Shown: in pieces, positions 1 to 11,595 of the stretch
How positions within the stretch are numbered: position 1 is the stretch's first letter
Layout: every line of letters starts with the position of its first letter
Translations under genes and position numbers: made by a program
Assembly (NCBI RefSeq): GCF_020229735.1
Contig: NZ_CP083455.1
Span: forward strand, 1,081,001-1,145,000
Source of the DNA: Deinococcus taeanensis
GTDB taxonomy: Bacteria > Deinococcota > Deinococci > Deinococcales > Deinococcaceae
Length of the DNA: 64,000 nucleotides
Reading direction: 5' to 3'
The notes under the pieces: generated by a model
The model's input: the letters and a program-made list of their open reading frames with translations, nothing else
What the model was told of the DNA's origin: nothing
Databases searched by the model: none

Positions 1-1
1 G

Positions 2-2704
2 CAGGACGGGCAACTGCTGGGTTTCCTGTACCTCGCCGTGCGCGCCGACCGGCTCCTGGCGGACCTCGCCGCGCCCAGAGCCGACCAGAGCAGCGGCAGC
101 CTGCACGCCGAGGTGCGGCTTGCCGGGCAGTCCCTGCCGCCAGCGCCGGCGGACCTGCAGAACCTGCCGTTCCGGACGACCACCAGCTTCGCCCTGGCCG
201 GACAGCCCTGGACCCTGACCTTCGGCGCGACCAGTGACTTTGGCCGCGACCAGGCGGCGCTCGTGCCGTACCTGCTGGCCCTGCTGGGCCTGCTGATCGC
301 CGGGTTTTCCTTCCTGATGGTCAAGGCGCAGGTGGACGCACGTGGCCGCGCCGAACGGCTCAACGTGTCGCTCGGTCTGGCGCGCGCGCAGCAGGCCACG
401 GCCCGCGCGGAATTCGAAGCGATCTTCCACTCCATGCAGGACAGCGCCGCATTCACGGACCCGGACGGCCGCATCCGGCTCGTGAACAGCGCCCTGGCCA
501 CCCAGTTCGGTCAGAGCGCCGGGGACCTGCAGGGGCAGCTGCTGGGCGTACTGCACGAGGACCGCCGCCTGGACCACGCGGCGGGCTTCGCGGCGCTCTC
601 CACCCAGTACCGCCGTGCGGACGGCAGCGTGTTCACCGGTGAGGCCCAGCGCGGCGAGGTCCGCTCCCCGGACGGCACGCTGCTGGGGCTGCTGGAAGTG
701 ATCCGTGACGTGACCGAACGCGTCAAGGCCGAGCAGGCTGTCCACGCGGAGGAGCGCCGCTCACGGGCCGTGCTGGATGCCATGCCGCACATCGTGATGC
801 TGTCCTCCCCGGACGGCACGGTGACCTACCGCAACCGCCGGCACGCGGAACTGCTGGACGGCTCGGATTTCGCCAGCCGCATCGATGAACGCGACCGGCC
901 CGCCTACCAGCGCATGCGGCAGCAGGCCACCACCGAGAACCGCGACAGCCGCTGCGAGGTGCGCCTGCTCGTCCCCGGTGACAGCGCCCGCTGGTTCGAG
1001 GTGCGGACCAACCCCATCCGCGCGGCCGGTTCCGCAGGGCGTCCCGGGCAGGTGACGGACTGGGTCACGAGCGCCACCGACATCCACGACCGGCTGCTGG
1101 CCGAGCGGCTCGCGCAGCGCAATGAGGAACGCTACCGCGCGGTTCTGGAGGGCATGCCTCAGATCGTGTGGCTCACCGACCCGGCCGGCACCCCCGTGTA
1201 TTTCAACCGGCGCTGGGCGGAACACGTGGGCGCCGAACGCGCCAGGCAGGGGTTCCTGTCCCTGCTGCACCCGGACGACCGCGCCGACTACCAGCGCCGC
1301 TGGATGGCCGCGCTGCGCAGCGACCGGCCCTTCGAGGCCGAGCACCGCCTGCTGGGTCTCGACGGGCACTACCGCACGTTCGTGACGCGTGGCCTGCCCG
1401 TGCAGGACGCGGCCGGACAGGTTCTCGAGTGGGTGGGCACAAGCACCGATGTTGACGATCAGGTGTACGCCGAGCAGACTGCCCGCCTGCTCGCCGACGT
1501 GACCGAACAGCTGACCGCCCGCAGCGACGACCCCAGTCACCTGCGCCACGACCGGTACCGCGCCGCCCTGGCCCGTCTCGGGTCCCGGTTCGTGGACAGC
1601 GGCGCCCTGTGGACCGTGAACCCCACCCAACTCGTCGCGGTCTCCTCTCCGGGCGCCACGTGGCACTCCGCGGCGTTCCACGTCGTGGCGGGACAGGCCA
1701 TCGAGCGGGTCGTCACGAATGAGGATCCCGTGTTCATCGACGCGGACCCAGCGCTGCACCGCGTGAATGCCACTGGGGCGCTGTTCTACCCGCTGACCGG
1801 GCGGGGCGGCACGCTTGTGGGCGTGCTGGGCCTCCTGTACCGTCAGGCCCTCACCGCCCGGGACCATGATTTCGCGCAGGAACTCGCCCAGCGTTTCGCG
1901 TCGGCCCTCAGCAACGACCGCCTGCAGGAAAGGGTGCTGGCTGCGCAGGCCGACCTGCAACAGCTGAACCAGTCGCTGGAGGAGCGCGTCGAGCAGCGCA
2001 CGCGCGAACTGGAGGCCGCCAACCGGGAACTGGAGGCCTTCAGCTACTCCGTCAGCCATGACCTGCGCACCCCCCTGCGGCACATCGTGGGATTCGGCGA
2101 CCTGCTGCACAAAGAAACCGGGGACAGCCTGAGCCCGAAAGCCCAGCGGTACCTGACGGTCATCAAGGACTCCGCCAGCCGCATGAGTCAGCTGATCGAC
2201 GATCTGCTGGCGTTCTCACGCATGGGGCGGCAGGAACTCCGGCAGGTGCCTGTGAATCTGCGGCAGGTGATTGAGACGAGCTGGCGCGGCCTGGAGCCCG
2301 ACCGGCAGGGCCGGCACATCACGTTTCAGCTGCCGGACGCGCTGCCGACCGTGCAGGGCGACGAGGCGCTGCTGACGCTGGCGTTCACGAACCTGCTCAG
2401 CAACGCCATCAAGTACTCGCGCGGGCGCGACGAGGCGCGCATCGAGGTGGAGGCGCAGGTCACCGATCATGAAGTGACGGTGAACATCACGGACAACGGG
2501 TTGGGCTTCGATCCGCGCTACGTGGATAAACTGTTCGGTGTGTTTCAACGTCTGCACCGCGCCGATGAGTTCGAAGGCATCGGCATAGGCCTCGCCAACG
2601 TCCGCCGCATCGTCACCCGCCACGGGGGGCAGGTGGCCGCGCAGGGCCGTCCCGGTGAGGGCGCCACCTTCAGCGTCACCCTGCCTCTGGGAGGACCGGC
2701 GTGA
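2..2704 (+). CDS. CHASE/PAS/GAF sensor histidine kinase (5' end outside window)
   Basis: This is an inner-membrane sensor kinase whose N-terminus lies upstream of the window; the frame is open from base 2 and 900 residues are visible. The order is: the end of a CHASE-like sensor domain (GQPWTLTFGA near residue 75), one membrane helix (about 88-108), three PAS/PAC modules (about 135-480), a GAF-like region (about 490-645), a coiled coil, a HisKA domain with the phospho-acceptor in FSYSVSHDLRTPLRHIVGF, and a HATPase domain (NLLSNAIKYS N-box, DNGLGFD, GIGIGLANV). The stop overlaps the next start (GTGA), so it is probably translationally coupled to the receiver-kinase gene behind it, and the two likely signal together. 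The ligand is unknown. Confidence 0.93.
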   Translation, partial: QDGQLLGFLYLAVRADRLLADLAAPRADQSSGSLHAEVRLAGQSLPPAPADLQNLPFRTTTSFALAGQPWTLTFGATSDFGRDQAALVPYLLALLGLLIAGFSFLMVKAQVDARGRAERLNVSLGLARAQQATARAEFEAIFHSMQDSAAFTDPDGRIRLVNSALATQFGQSAGDLQGQLLGVLHEDRRLDHAAGFAALSTQYRRADGSVFTGEAQRGEVRSPDGTLLGLLEVIRDVTERVKAEQAVHAEERRSRAVLDAMPHIVMLSSPDGTVTYRNRRHAELLDGSDFASRIDERDRPAYQRMRQQATTENRDSRCEVRLLVPGDSARWFEVRTNPIRAAGSAGRPGQVTDWVTSATDIHDRLLAERLAQRNEERYRAVLEGMPQIVWLTDPAGTPVYFNRRWAEHVGAERARQGFLSLLHPDDRADYQRRWMAALRSDRPFEAEHRLLGLDGHYRTFVTRGLPVQDAAGQVLEWVGTSTDVDDQVYAEQTARLLADVTEQLTARSDDPSHLRHDRYRAALARLGSRFVDSGALWTVNPTQLVAVSSPGATWHSAAFHVVAGQAIERVVTNEDPVFIDADPALHRVNATGALFYPLTGRGGTLVGVLGLLYRQALTARDHDFAQELAQRFASALSNDRLQERVLAAQADLQQLNQSLEERVEQRTRELEAANRELEAFSYSVSHDLRTPLRHIVGFGDLLHKETGDSLSPKAQRYLTVIKDSASRMSQLIDDLLAFSRMGRQELRQVPVNLRQVIETSWRGLEPDRQGRHITFQLPDALPTVQGDEALLTLAFTNLLSNAIKYSRGRDEARIEVEAQVTDHEVTVNITDNGLGFDPRYVDKLFGVFQRLHRADEFEGIGIGLANVRRIVTRHGGQVAAQGRPGEGATFSVTLPLGGPA

Positions 2705-3993
2705 GCCTGCCGGACTCCGGTCTGCCCACGCCCGGCGGCCAGCTGCGCATCCTGCATCTGGAGGACAGCGAACTGGACCACGAACTGGTCACCATGCACG
2801 TGGACACCGAGCTGCCCTGGCCGGTGCAGTTCCTGCGCGTCGAGGACGAGGACGGCTTTCTGAGTGAACTTGAGCGCTTCACGCCGCACCTGATCCTCAG
2901 TGACTTCGCGCTGCCCAGCTACGACGGCCTGAGCGCCTACCGCGCCGCGCACGCCCGCGTGCCGAACGTGCCGTTCATCATCGTGACCGGCGCCATGGGC
3001 GAGGAAACAGCCGTGGACACCCTGCGCGAGGGCGTGACCGACTACATCCTCAAGCAGCGCCTGGAACGCCTCCCGTCCAGCATCCGCCGCGCCATGAGCG
3101 AAGTCGAGTCCCGCATTCAGCGTGAACGGGCCGAACGGGAGATTCGCCAGCTGAACGCCGACCTCCGCGCCCGGCTCGAGGAGGTCGAACGGCTGCGCAA
3201 CACCGCCGAGCGGCAGAGCCAGCGTCTCGAAGTGCAGGCCAAACAGCTCGAAGAAGCGCTGAACCTCCAGAAAACCTTCCTGGCCGAGACCAGCCACGAA
3301 CTGCGCACCCCGCTTACCGCGCTGCACGGGTACCTGCGCCGGGCCGAGCGCGAAGCTGGCGGCAGCCAGACCCTCCAGGACGCGCAGCGCGTTGCCGAGA
3401 ACATGACCCGCCTCGTGAACGACCTGCTGCAGCTCTCGCGCGGGGAACTGGTGCAGAGCATCGAGATGCACTTCATGAACCTGGGCCAGCTGCTGCGCCA
3501 GGTGGGGCGTGACTATGGCGTCAACGCCCCGGACGGCGCCTTCGAGATCGTCGGTGACCCGGGCCGCCTGACGCAGGTGTTTATCAACCTTGTGACGAAC
3601 GCCATCCGCGTGACCGGCAGGACCGAACTGGTGCGCCTGGAAGTCGAGCCGCGCGCCGGAGAGATCGAGGTGCGCGTCGTGGATCACGGCCCCGGCGTGC
3701 CCGACGCCGTGAAACCTCGCATCTTCGACAAGTTCTACCGCGGCAAGGAAGCCGGCTCCGCCGGCCTGGGTCTGACCATCGCGCAGCAGGTCGTCACCGC
3801 CCACGGCGGCACCATCGACGTGATGGACACGCCCGGCGGTGGCGCCACGTTCCGCGTGCGCCTGCCCCTGCCTGAAGAGGACGCCGGAGAGGACGACCTT
3901 GATCTGGACTCCCTCACCCTGGACGGCGAACCGGATGACGGCACAGATGCCCGGACAGCCGACACTTCTCGCCTGCCGGACGCGCTAGCGTAG
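2701..3993 (+). CDS. Receiver-histidine kinase hybrid (REC-HisKA-HATPase)
   Basis: This 430-residue cytoplasmic signalling protein begins with a receiver domain (about 15-135; phospho-Asp in ILSDFALPSYDG, conserved Lys in DYILKQ). A coiled coil follows (about 145-195), then HisKA with the His in FLAETSHELRTPLTALHGYL and a HATPase domain (NLVTNAIR, DHGPGVPD, GLGLTIAQQVV). The acidic C-terminal tail (DAGEDDLDLDS...) has no recognised domain. The GTG start overlaps the stop of the upstream sensor kinase by 4 bases. The arrangement suggests that phosphate from the membrane kinase is received here and controls a second kinase output. No DNA-binding domain is present. The partner downstream of this kinase is not visible. 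Confidence 0.92.
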   Translation: MSLPDSGLPTPGGQLRILHLEDSELDHELVTMHVDTELPWPVQFLRVEDEDGFLSELERFTPHLILSDFALPSYDGLSAYRAAHARVPNVPFIIVTGAMGEETAVDTLREGVTDYILKQRLERLPSSIRRAMSEVESRIQRERAEREIRQLNADLRARLEEVERLRNTAERQSQRLEVQAKQLEEALNLQKTFLAETSHELRTPLTALHGYLRRAEREAGGSQTLQDAQRVAENMTRLVNDLLQLSRGELVQSIEMHFMNLGQLLRQVGRDYGVNAPDGAFEIVGDPGRLTQVFINLVTNAIRVTGRTELVRLEVEPRAGEIEVRVVDHGPGVPDAVKPRIFDKFYRGKEAGSAGLGLTIAQQVVTAHGGTIDVMDTPGGGATFRVRLPLPEEDAGEDDLDLDSLTLDGEPDDGTDARTADTSRLPDALA

Positions 3994-3997
3994 ACCT

Positions 3998-4396
3998 ATG
4001 AAGAAGACCCTGAACGTGACCTGGCTGGGGGAGCAGCGGTACCTGGGCGTCAGCGAAAGCGGACACCAGCTGCTGATTGACAACAGCCCCGTGAAGGTGG
4101 GCGTGTCCCCCATGGAAGCCCTGCTCGGCGCACTGGCCACCTGCACCGCGTACGACGTGGTGGAAATCATGAAAAAACGGCGCACGCCCCTCGCCAGCTA
4201 CCGCATTGAGGTGGAGGGCGAGCGCGCCGGGACTGACCCCAAGCGGTACACGCACATCACCGTGCGGCACGTCGCGAGTGGCGAAGGCGTCACCGAGGAC
4301 GCGCTGAACCGCGCCGCGCACCTCAGCCACGAGAAATACTGCTCGGTGGCAGCCACGCTCAACAGCGACATCACGGTCGAGACGCGCGTCGAGTAA
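3998..4396 (+). CDS. OsmC/Ohr-family peroxide-stress protein
   Basis: This 132-residue protein has the OsmC fold: an N-terminal beta sheet, a long helix starting at MEALLGALATCTAYD, and two conserved cysteines (Cys49 in ATCTAY and Cys115 in HEKYCSV). Family members reduce organic hydroperoxides with this Cys pair. The spacing fits the OsmC/YhfA type more than Ohr, so the substrate is uncertain. The start is supported by TAGCGT at 3986-3991, six bases before ATG, with no Shine-Dalgarno; this predicts a leaderless mRNA. That hexamer overlaps the stop codon of the preceding kinase gene, so the promoter lies in the end of the upstream gene. Confidence 0.88.
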   Translation: MKKTLNVTWLGEQRYLGVSESGHQLLIDNSPVKVGVSPMEALLGALATCTAYDVVEIMKKRRTPLASYRIEVEGERAGTDPKRYTHITVRHVASGEGVTEDALNRAAHLSHEKYCSVAATLNSDITVETRVE

Positions 4397-4417
4397 CCCC
4401 GGCGCAGCACTTCAGGG

Positions 4418-5734
4418 TCAGAGGGCCGCGGGCGTCCCGGTCCGCGCCAGAGCCCGGTCCAGACGCTCCAGCAGCAGGTCAACCTCCGCCGCTGTGATGC
4501 TCAGCGGCGGCCCCAGCAGCAGGTGATCGCCCCGCACGCCGTCCAGCGCGCCGCTGCCCGGGTACGTCAGCAGGCCCTCGGCCCGTGCGGCGGCCGCCAC
4601 CCGCTCCGCGATGCCGGGCTGCGCGTACGCTTCCCCGGTATCCGGGTCCCCCAGCAGAACGCCAAGCAGCAGGCCCTGGCCCCGCACCGCCAGCACCTGA
4701 GGATGGCGCGCCTTCAGGGCCTCCAGGCCGCTGAGCAGCTGCGGCCCCCGGGCCTGCGCGGCACGCACGAGCCCTTCTCGCTCCACGATGTCCAGCACGC
4801 TCAGGCCCGCCGCGACACTCACCGGGTGGCCCGCGTACGTGAACCCGTGCTTGAAAGCGCCACTGCCCTGCATGACGGTGTCATACACGTGTGGGCCTGC
4901 CATCAGCCCGGCCAGCGGCGCGTACCCGGCCGCGAGGCCCTTGCCCAGCACGACGATGTCCGGCGTGACCGGCGCCGCGTCCTGCGCGTGGAGCCGCACA
5001 GCCAGGGGGGCGCCGCAGCGGCCCATTCCACTCATCACCTCATCCGCAATGAACAGCACCCCATACTCGCGGCAGATCGCGGCCACCTGGGCGTGATATC
5101 CGGGATTCGGGGTGAGGGCCGCGTCCGACGCACCCACGACCGGTTCACAGATGAAAGCAGAGACGGTCTCGGGACCCGCCGCCTCCAGCACCGCCCGGAG
5201 GCGCCCGGCGTCCTCTGGCCCACTGAGGGCCGGATCGGGCTTCGGCATTTTCGGCCAGGCGTCCTCGCGCATCAGGGGTGCGTACACGGCCCGCCGCGCG
5301 CCCATCCCGGACGCGGCCAGAGCTCCCAGGGACGCCCCGTGATAGCTGGGCGTGCGGGTGATCACCTTGAACCGCGCACTCTCGCCGCGTTCCACGTGAT
5401 ACTGCCGCGCCAGCTTGATGGCGCTTTCGTTCGCCTCCGACCCGCCGGACACCGCCCAGAACCGGTGGTCCGGCAGATTCAGGAACGTTGCAAGCCGTGA
5501 AGCGTACGTTTCCAGCACCTCACTGGAAAACTGTGAGCCGTGCACAAAGGCCAGGGCCTGCGCCTGCGCCGCCATGGCCGCCCCGACCTCCGCCCGCCCG
5601 TGCCCGATATTCGCCACGAGCGCGCCGGACGACCCGTCCAGAACGCGGCGCCCTGAGGCGTCCTCGATGAACACCCCCTCGGCGCGCACGGCGACGGGGT
5701 ACGACTTGCTGGACCGGTAGAACACATTGGACAT
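4418..5734 (-). CDS. Class III PLP-dependent aminotransferase
   Basis: This 438-residue enzyme of the omega-aminotransferase group (ornithine/acetylornithine/GABA/adenosylmethionine type) uses pyridoxal phosphate. Visible features are the SGGSEANESAIKLAR cofactor-phosphate region, Asp231 in LFIADEVMSGMG (pyridine N contact) and Lys265 in VVLGKGLAAGYAPL (Schiff base). The substrate cannot be read from sequence. I chose the ATG at 5734 because AAGGAAG lies just upstream. A GTG at 5749 in the same frame would put the ribosome binding site inside the gene. Its neighbours do not form an obvious pathway, so a specific symbol is not justified. Confidence 0.9.
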   Translation of the reverse strand: MSNVFYRSSKSYPVAVRAEGVFIEDASGRRVLDGSSGALVANIGHGRAEVGAAMAAQAQALAFVHGSQFSSEVLETYASRLATFLNLPDHRFWAVSGGSEANESAIKLARQYHVERGESARFKVITRTPSYHGASLGALAASGMGARRAVYAPLMREDAWPKMPKPDPALSGPEDAGRLRAVLEAAGPETVSAFICEPVVGASDAALTPNPGYHAQVAAICREYGVLFIADEVMSGMGRCGAPLAVRLHAQDAAPVTPDIVVLGKGLAAGYAPLAGLMAGPHVYDTVMQGSGAFKHGFTYAGHPVSVAAGLSVLDIVEREGLVRAAQARGPQLLSGLEALKARHPQVLAVRGQGLLLGVLLGDPDTGEAYAQPGIAERVAAAARAEGLLTYPGSGALDGVRGDHLLLGPPLSITAAEVDLLLERLDRALARTGTPAAL

Positions 5735-5745
5735 GGCAGCTTCCT

Positions 5746-6257
5746 TCACGGGAAAGAGAGGCGAACAGGACCGGAGGACAACGGCACAGCGCGGGCAAGG
5801 CCAGCTTTACCCATGTCTCTCCCAGATGGCAGCGGCCACAAGCGGAGCGTCCGCCGCACCAGCCCCCGCCGGCCCCTGGGGTTGGCGCCTTGCCAGGCAA
5901 AATTCAGGCCCGGCGCCGTCCACGGGTGGGACTGCGCACAAGCGCCCGCGTTGAAGGCCGGGCCGCGCGCCAGCTCACGAAGTTTGAGCGTGACGGCCAG
6001 CGACGCCGCGCACCAGGCGGCCCAGCCACCCGGGCTACGCCGACACCCTGACGCCGGCCGGCCCGACTGCTCATCCACTGCGGCCGCCAGCCGCCACGCC
6101 GGCCACACCTGCACCTGCGCCGCCAAAGACGGCAAACCCACCGGGGCAGGTGCAGCGTGGGCGGCGCTCAGGCCTTCCGGCACCCGCTCCCATGACACGT
6201 TCACCAGCCTGCGCAGGAACAGCGGACGGGGGGCGGGGGCGAACACCCCGGAACCTG

Positions 6258-6264
<7 letters not shown>
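5746..6264 (-). CDS. Possible hypothetical protein
   Basis: An open frame of 172 codons lies between the DinB-like gene and the aminotransferase on the same strand. The GTG start overlaps the end of the DinB gene by 7 bases, and the stop falls just before the aminotransferase ribosome binding site, so the spacing fits an operon. In the first two thirds about four in five codons end in G or C, similar to real genes here. The last third is less biased. The product is rich in Ala, Arg, Pro and Trp and I recognise no domain. An opposing frame at 5813-6316 (+) is also open, so coding status is unproven. Confidence 0.35.
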
Positions 6265-6755
<491 letters not shown>

Positions 6756-6847
6756 AACGCCAGTGTCTCAGATGCCACCCGGAAACCGGGCGGGAAAGGA
6801 ACGAGGCCGCCTTCACGGGCGCCCGGTCACGCCCGGCGCCGGGGGGG

Positions 6848-8425
<1,578 letters not shown>

Positions 8426-8448
8426 ACGGCCTCCTTGGTGGTGACTGG

Positions 8449-8477
8449 AGGCTAACACACCATTTCAGGGGCGTAAA
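8449..8477 (-). promoter_or_regulatory. Promoter of pruA
   Basis: On the minus strand a -35-like TTTACG (8472-8477) and a -10 TAGCCT (8449-8454) are separated by exactly 17 bases. The predicted start of transcription leaves a short leader containing the AAGGAGG ribosome binding site. This gene is therefore a leadered exception among many leaderless neighbours. Confidence 0.55.
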
Positions 8478-8584
8478 CACGCTGTCAGACGCTATAAATG
8501 CTGCCCTTCCACGGTTGCGGCTGGTGGCCGGCCGACAAAAAACCTTTCAAACGCCAGGTAATCAATGAGAGGTTCAGCTGACGC

Positions 8585-9508
8585 TCACCCCTTCACTCCT
8601 GGCGCGGCCGCCCACAACGCGGCGCCGATCAGCCCGGCGTCGGCCCCCAGGCCCGCGTGCACCACCTCCGGCCGGTACCGCTCCGGAAACGCCTCCAGCG
8701 CCGCCCGGACCCGCTGCCGGTACCCGGCGCGCAGCCCGACGCTGCCGCCCAGCGCCACCCGCGTGACCCCCAGCAGCGCCGCGATATCCGCAATCTTCCA
8801 GGCCAGCACGCCTGCCGAATGCCCGTACGCCTCCTGCGCAGCGGCGTGGCCCGCCTCCGCCGCGTCACACAGGGCCCGCGCATCCGGGAAGCCCACTGCA
8901 GCCGCCCGCGCACTCAGGGCCGTGCCGCTCGACTCGAATTCGAGTGGTGCCAGCCGTCCCAGCGGCGTCGCGTACCCCTCATGCCACAGCGCCGGCACAC
9001 TCACGAACCCCAGTTCGGCGTCCAGACCATTGCCAGCGAGGTGCAGCTGTCCCCCCAGCACCAGTCCCGCACCCACACCGGTGCTGATCGTCACGAACAT
9101 GAATTCCCGTGTGCCCCTGCCAGCCCCCGCCACGAACTCACCCCACGCGGCGGCCCGCGCGTCATTCAGCGCGGCGCACGGCAGGTTCAGCGCCGCGCCC
9201 AGCTGCTCAGCCAGCGGCACGTCCACCCAACCGGGAAAGGTATGCGCCGCGGTCGCCGTGACGCGGCCCAGCGCCACCGCCCCCGCACAGGCCACGCCCA
9301 GCGCCCCCGCCTGCTCCGCCAGCGGCGCGGCGAGCGCCGCGGCGGCCGGCACCACCGCGTCCGGCGTAGCGGGGCGCGGCGTGCGCTGCTCGACCCGCGC
9401 CGTCACCCGGCCGCCCTCCACCAGGGCGGCGCGCATGCTCGTCCCTCCGATATCCAGGGCGAGCAGCGGTCGGGCGGCAGTCAGGGCAGGCGCGGCAGAG
9501 GCAGTCAC
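8585..9508 (-). CDS. ROK-family sugar kinase (glucokinase-like)
   Basis: This 307-residue sugar kinase of the ROK family shows the phosphate-1 motif LALDIGGTSMRAALV, the ALNDARAAAWGE segment (catalytic Asp in ND) and the adenosine-site region TISTGVGAGLVLGG. ROK glucokinases phosphorylate glucose to glucose-6-phosphate; related enzymes use ManNAc, fructose or allose. The zinc-binding CxCGxxGCxE motif that usually follows the GHxxL segment is absent: the corresponding stretch, after DAELGFV, has no Cys. The first start in a good position is GTG with CAGAAT six bases before it. Substrate assignment is an inference. Confidence 0.85.
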   Translation of the reverse strand: MTASAAPALTAARPLLALDIGGTSMRAALVEGGRVTARVEQRTPRPATPDAVVPAAAALAAPLAEQAGALGVACAGAVALGRVTATAAHTFPGWVDVPLAEQLGAALNLPCAALNDARAAAWGEFVAGAGRGTREFMFVTISTGVGAGLVLGGQLHLAGNGLDAELGFVSVPALWHEGYATPLGRLAPLEFESSGTALSARAAAVGFPDARALCDAAEAGHAAAQEAYGHSAGVLAWKIADIAALLGVTRVALGGSVGLRAGYRQRVRAALEAFPERYRPEVVHAGLGADAGLIGAALWAAAPGVKG

Positions 9509-9546
9509 GGGGGCATTCTGCCATCCGGGCCTCCGCCCGGGGACCG

Positions 9547-9852
9547 TTACTCGGTCCAGGCCACCCGGCCGCTCTCACCGACCACCACGCGCGCGGCGCC
9601 GTCCTCCGTGGCCAGCCGGACGTGCTCGCCCTGAACCTGCACTGTCGCTTCACCCTGCACCGGCACCCGCCACGCCTGGTGCGGCCACAGCCGCTCCCGC
9701 TCGACGCACGCGCCGGTCTCGCCACACACCCGCAGGCCCGAAAGAACCTGCCCGGACCGGTTCACGACCTGCACGCCGGGCTCCGCGCCGAACAGCAGGT
9801 GCGCCCACGCGACCAGGGTGAGCGTCACCAGCACCGCCCCCCCACCGCCCAC
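9547..9852 (-). CDS. Small exported or membrane-anchored hypothetical protein
   Basis: This is a 101-residue open frame on the same strand as its neighbours. An N-terminal hydrophobic segment (GAVLVTLTLVAWAHLLFG, about 5-22) is followed by a predicted beta-rich periplasmic domain with two Cys (VCGETGACVE), which could form a disulfide. The frame stays open upstream to the stop of the DUF4127 gene but holds no ATG; the GTG used here is the first conventional start and has no clear ribosome site, so the true start may be nonstandard. I do not recognise a family. Confidence 0.5.
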   Translation of the reverse strand: MGGGGAVLVTLTLVAWAHLLFGAEPGVQVVNRSGQVLSGLRVCGETGACVERERLWPHQAWRVPVQGEATVQVQGEHVRLATEDGAARVVVGESGRVAWTE

Positions 9853-9939
9853 GAGGGTGAGGGGGCGGCGGGCCGGGCGTGGGCAGGCAGGGCGGGCGGC
9901 GTCATAGGCCCAGTGTGCCGCAGGCGCGTCTGCGCCGCA

Positions 9940-11469
9940 TCAGCCGTTTGATGCACCGCTCGGGCTGCCCGGACGGCCCGCGCTCACCGAGAGAGGAACG
10001 ACGCCCGTGAACAGACGCGGCCACGCGAGGTGAGGGTCACCCAGGGACAGTGTCAGGTTGCGGGAGGCAAAGTGCCGTGCCCACACCGCCTGCACGCGCG
10101 GCGGCAGCAGTTCCCGCAGCGCCGCTTCTGCCTCGGCCCGCTGTTCGCCCAGATCAAACGGGCTGGGGTTCCCCAGCCGCTCCCGCACCAGCGTCCGCAC
10201 CTCGCCCTGGTACAGCACGTCATCGGCAAAGCGTTCCATCAGCGCCCCGGCATGCGCCGCGCGGTCCACCACCAGCGGCGCCAGCTTCCCGAACGCCACC
10301 GCCGACCCCAGCGTGTTGCCCGCCGTGTTCCACGCACTGAACCCCGCCAGGTCGGCGAGCGGCAGGCGCTGCATCAGCGTCCACAGGCGCATTTCCGCGC
10401 CGTTCGGGTACGCGATGTCCGCGACACTCACGGCCCGCCCCGCCTGCAGATCCGCCGCGACGGCGTCCACGAACGCCGGCAGGTGCCGGTGCGGCGTGTC
10501 CACGGACGCGAAATCCGGCTGCCGGTGCGCCTGCCGCGAGCCTGGTGTGTTCACGGCGAGCACGAACGCCGCCTCCGCCAGCGAGTCCGCCGGTCGGCAC
10601 CCGGCGGCCCGCAGGTGCGCCCGGACCAGTTCCCCCGCGGGCCGGTCCTCGTACAGCAGCTCTGCACCTGCGCCGGTCATGCCGCTGTACCGGACCCACA
10701 CCGGCACCTCCTGCGGACAGAGCGCCCGGGCCAGCAGCGCGCTCGGCACCTCGTCCGCGCCCGGGTACACGTCCAGGCGGTCCCACACGCCCAGTTCGTC
10801 CGTACGGGCTTCCAGCAGGCGACGGTCGAAGGCCGCCAGTCCGTACGGCGTGGTGTCGTCCAGCGTGAGGCACAGGTGGGTCAGCACGCCGCCCGCCAGC
10901 AGGTCCAGGGCCGCCAGGTGCAGCGCCCGGTTGCGTTCCCGGGTGCCCACCCAGTCTGCCAGGACGTCGGCGGGAACGGCTGAACGCGCCGCGTCCAGGG
11001 CGGAACGTTCGCTCTCCCCATGCCGGGCCTGCCGGTCGAACGCCGTGGAGTACGCCCGCAGCTCACGGCCCCACTCCCCGTAGTACGGTTTTTCCTCGTG
11101 AGGGTCGTTGTCGTGCGCCACGCGCACAATCACGCCGAACGCATAGATCCGCAGCGCCGGGTGACGCGAGTGAACCTCACGCAACACGGCCAGCCGCGCC
11201 AGGGCCACCTCCAGGGTGTCCGGCACGCGGCGCGCGGGAATCATGCCGCCCAGGCACAGCGTCTCCAGGCACACGACCAGCACGTCCGCTGCGGGCGCCT
11301 CACGCCCGAGCCAGTGCCGCAGCGCGTCAGTGTCACCCGGCGTGAAAAAGTCCGGCAGGGCGACGGCCGGCGGGACGCGCACCTCTGCGCCCGTCATGCC
11401 GCCCAGCCGCACCGGCAGGCTCAGTGTAGGCGGGCGGGTGTCCGGCGGAACGAGCAGCACGCGGGTCAT
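9940..11469 (-). CDS. DUF4127 family protein
   Basis: This 509-residue protein matches my recollection of the DUF4127 family, which begins MTRVLLVPPDTRPPTL and contains a VARVAHDNDPHEEKPYYGEWG-type acidic/aromatic region (here VIVRVAHDNDPHEEKPYYG). The biochemical role of the family is unknown. It has no signal peptide or membrane segment, so it is probably cytoplasmic. The conserved DTRPP, His/Asp and Glu residues suggest an enzyme. The ATG at 11469 is preceded by TAGCCT with a 7-base gap, a leaderless start; the longer frame to 11544 lacks support. Confidence 0.8.
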   Translation of the reverse strand: MTRVLLVPPDTRPPTLSLPVRLGGMTGAEVRVPPAVALPDFFTPGDTDALRHWLGREAPAADVLVVCLETLCLGGMIPARRVPDTLEVALARLAVLREVHSRHPALRIYAFGVIVRVAHDNDPHEEKPYYGEWGRELRAYSTAFDRQARHGESERSALDAARSAVPADVLADWVGTRERNRALHLAALDLLAGGVLTHLCLTLDDTTPYGLAAFDRRLLEARTDELGVWDRLDVYPGADEVPSALLARALCPQEVPVWVRYSGMTGAGAELLYEDRPAGELVRAHLRAAGCRPADSLAEAAFVLAVNTPGSRQAHRQPDFASVDTPHRHLPAFVDAVAADLQAGRAVSVADIAYPNGAEMRLWTLMQRLPLADLAGFSAWNTAGNTLGSAVAFGKLAPLVVDRAAHAGALMERFADDVLYQGEVRTLVRERLGNPSPFDLGEQRAEAEAALRELLPPRVQAVWARHFASRNLTLSLGDPHLAWPRLFTGVVPLSVSAGRPGSPSGASNG

Positions 11470-11595
11470 GCCGGGCAGGCTAGCAGGGCGCAGCGGCGGG
11501 TGTCCGGCGTCCCCGCGTTGCGCCGGACCTGAAAGGGCCTTCACATGATTCGGCCCGGCGGCGCCGGTGTGGGCGGGCGGCAGGGCCGCAGGCGC

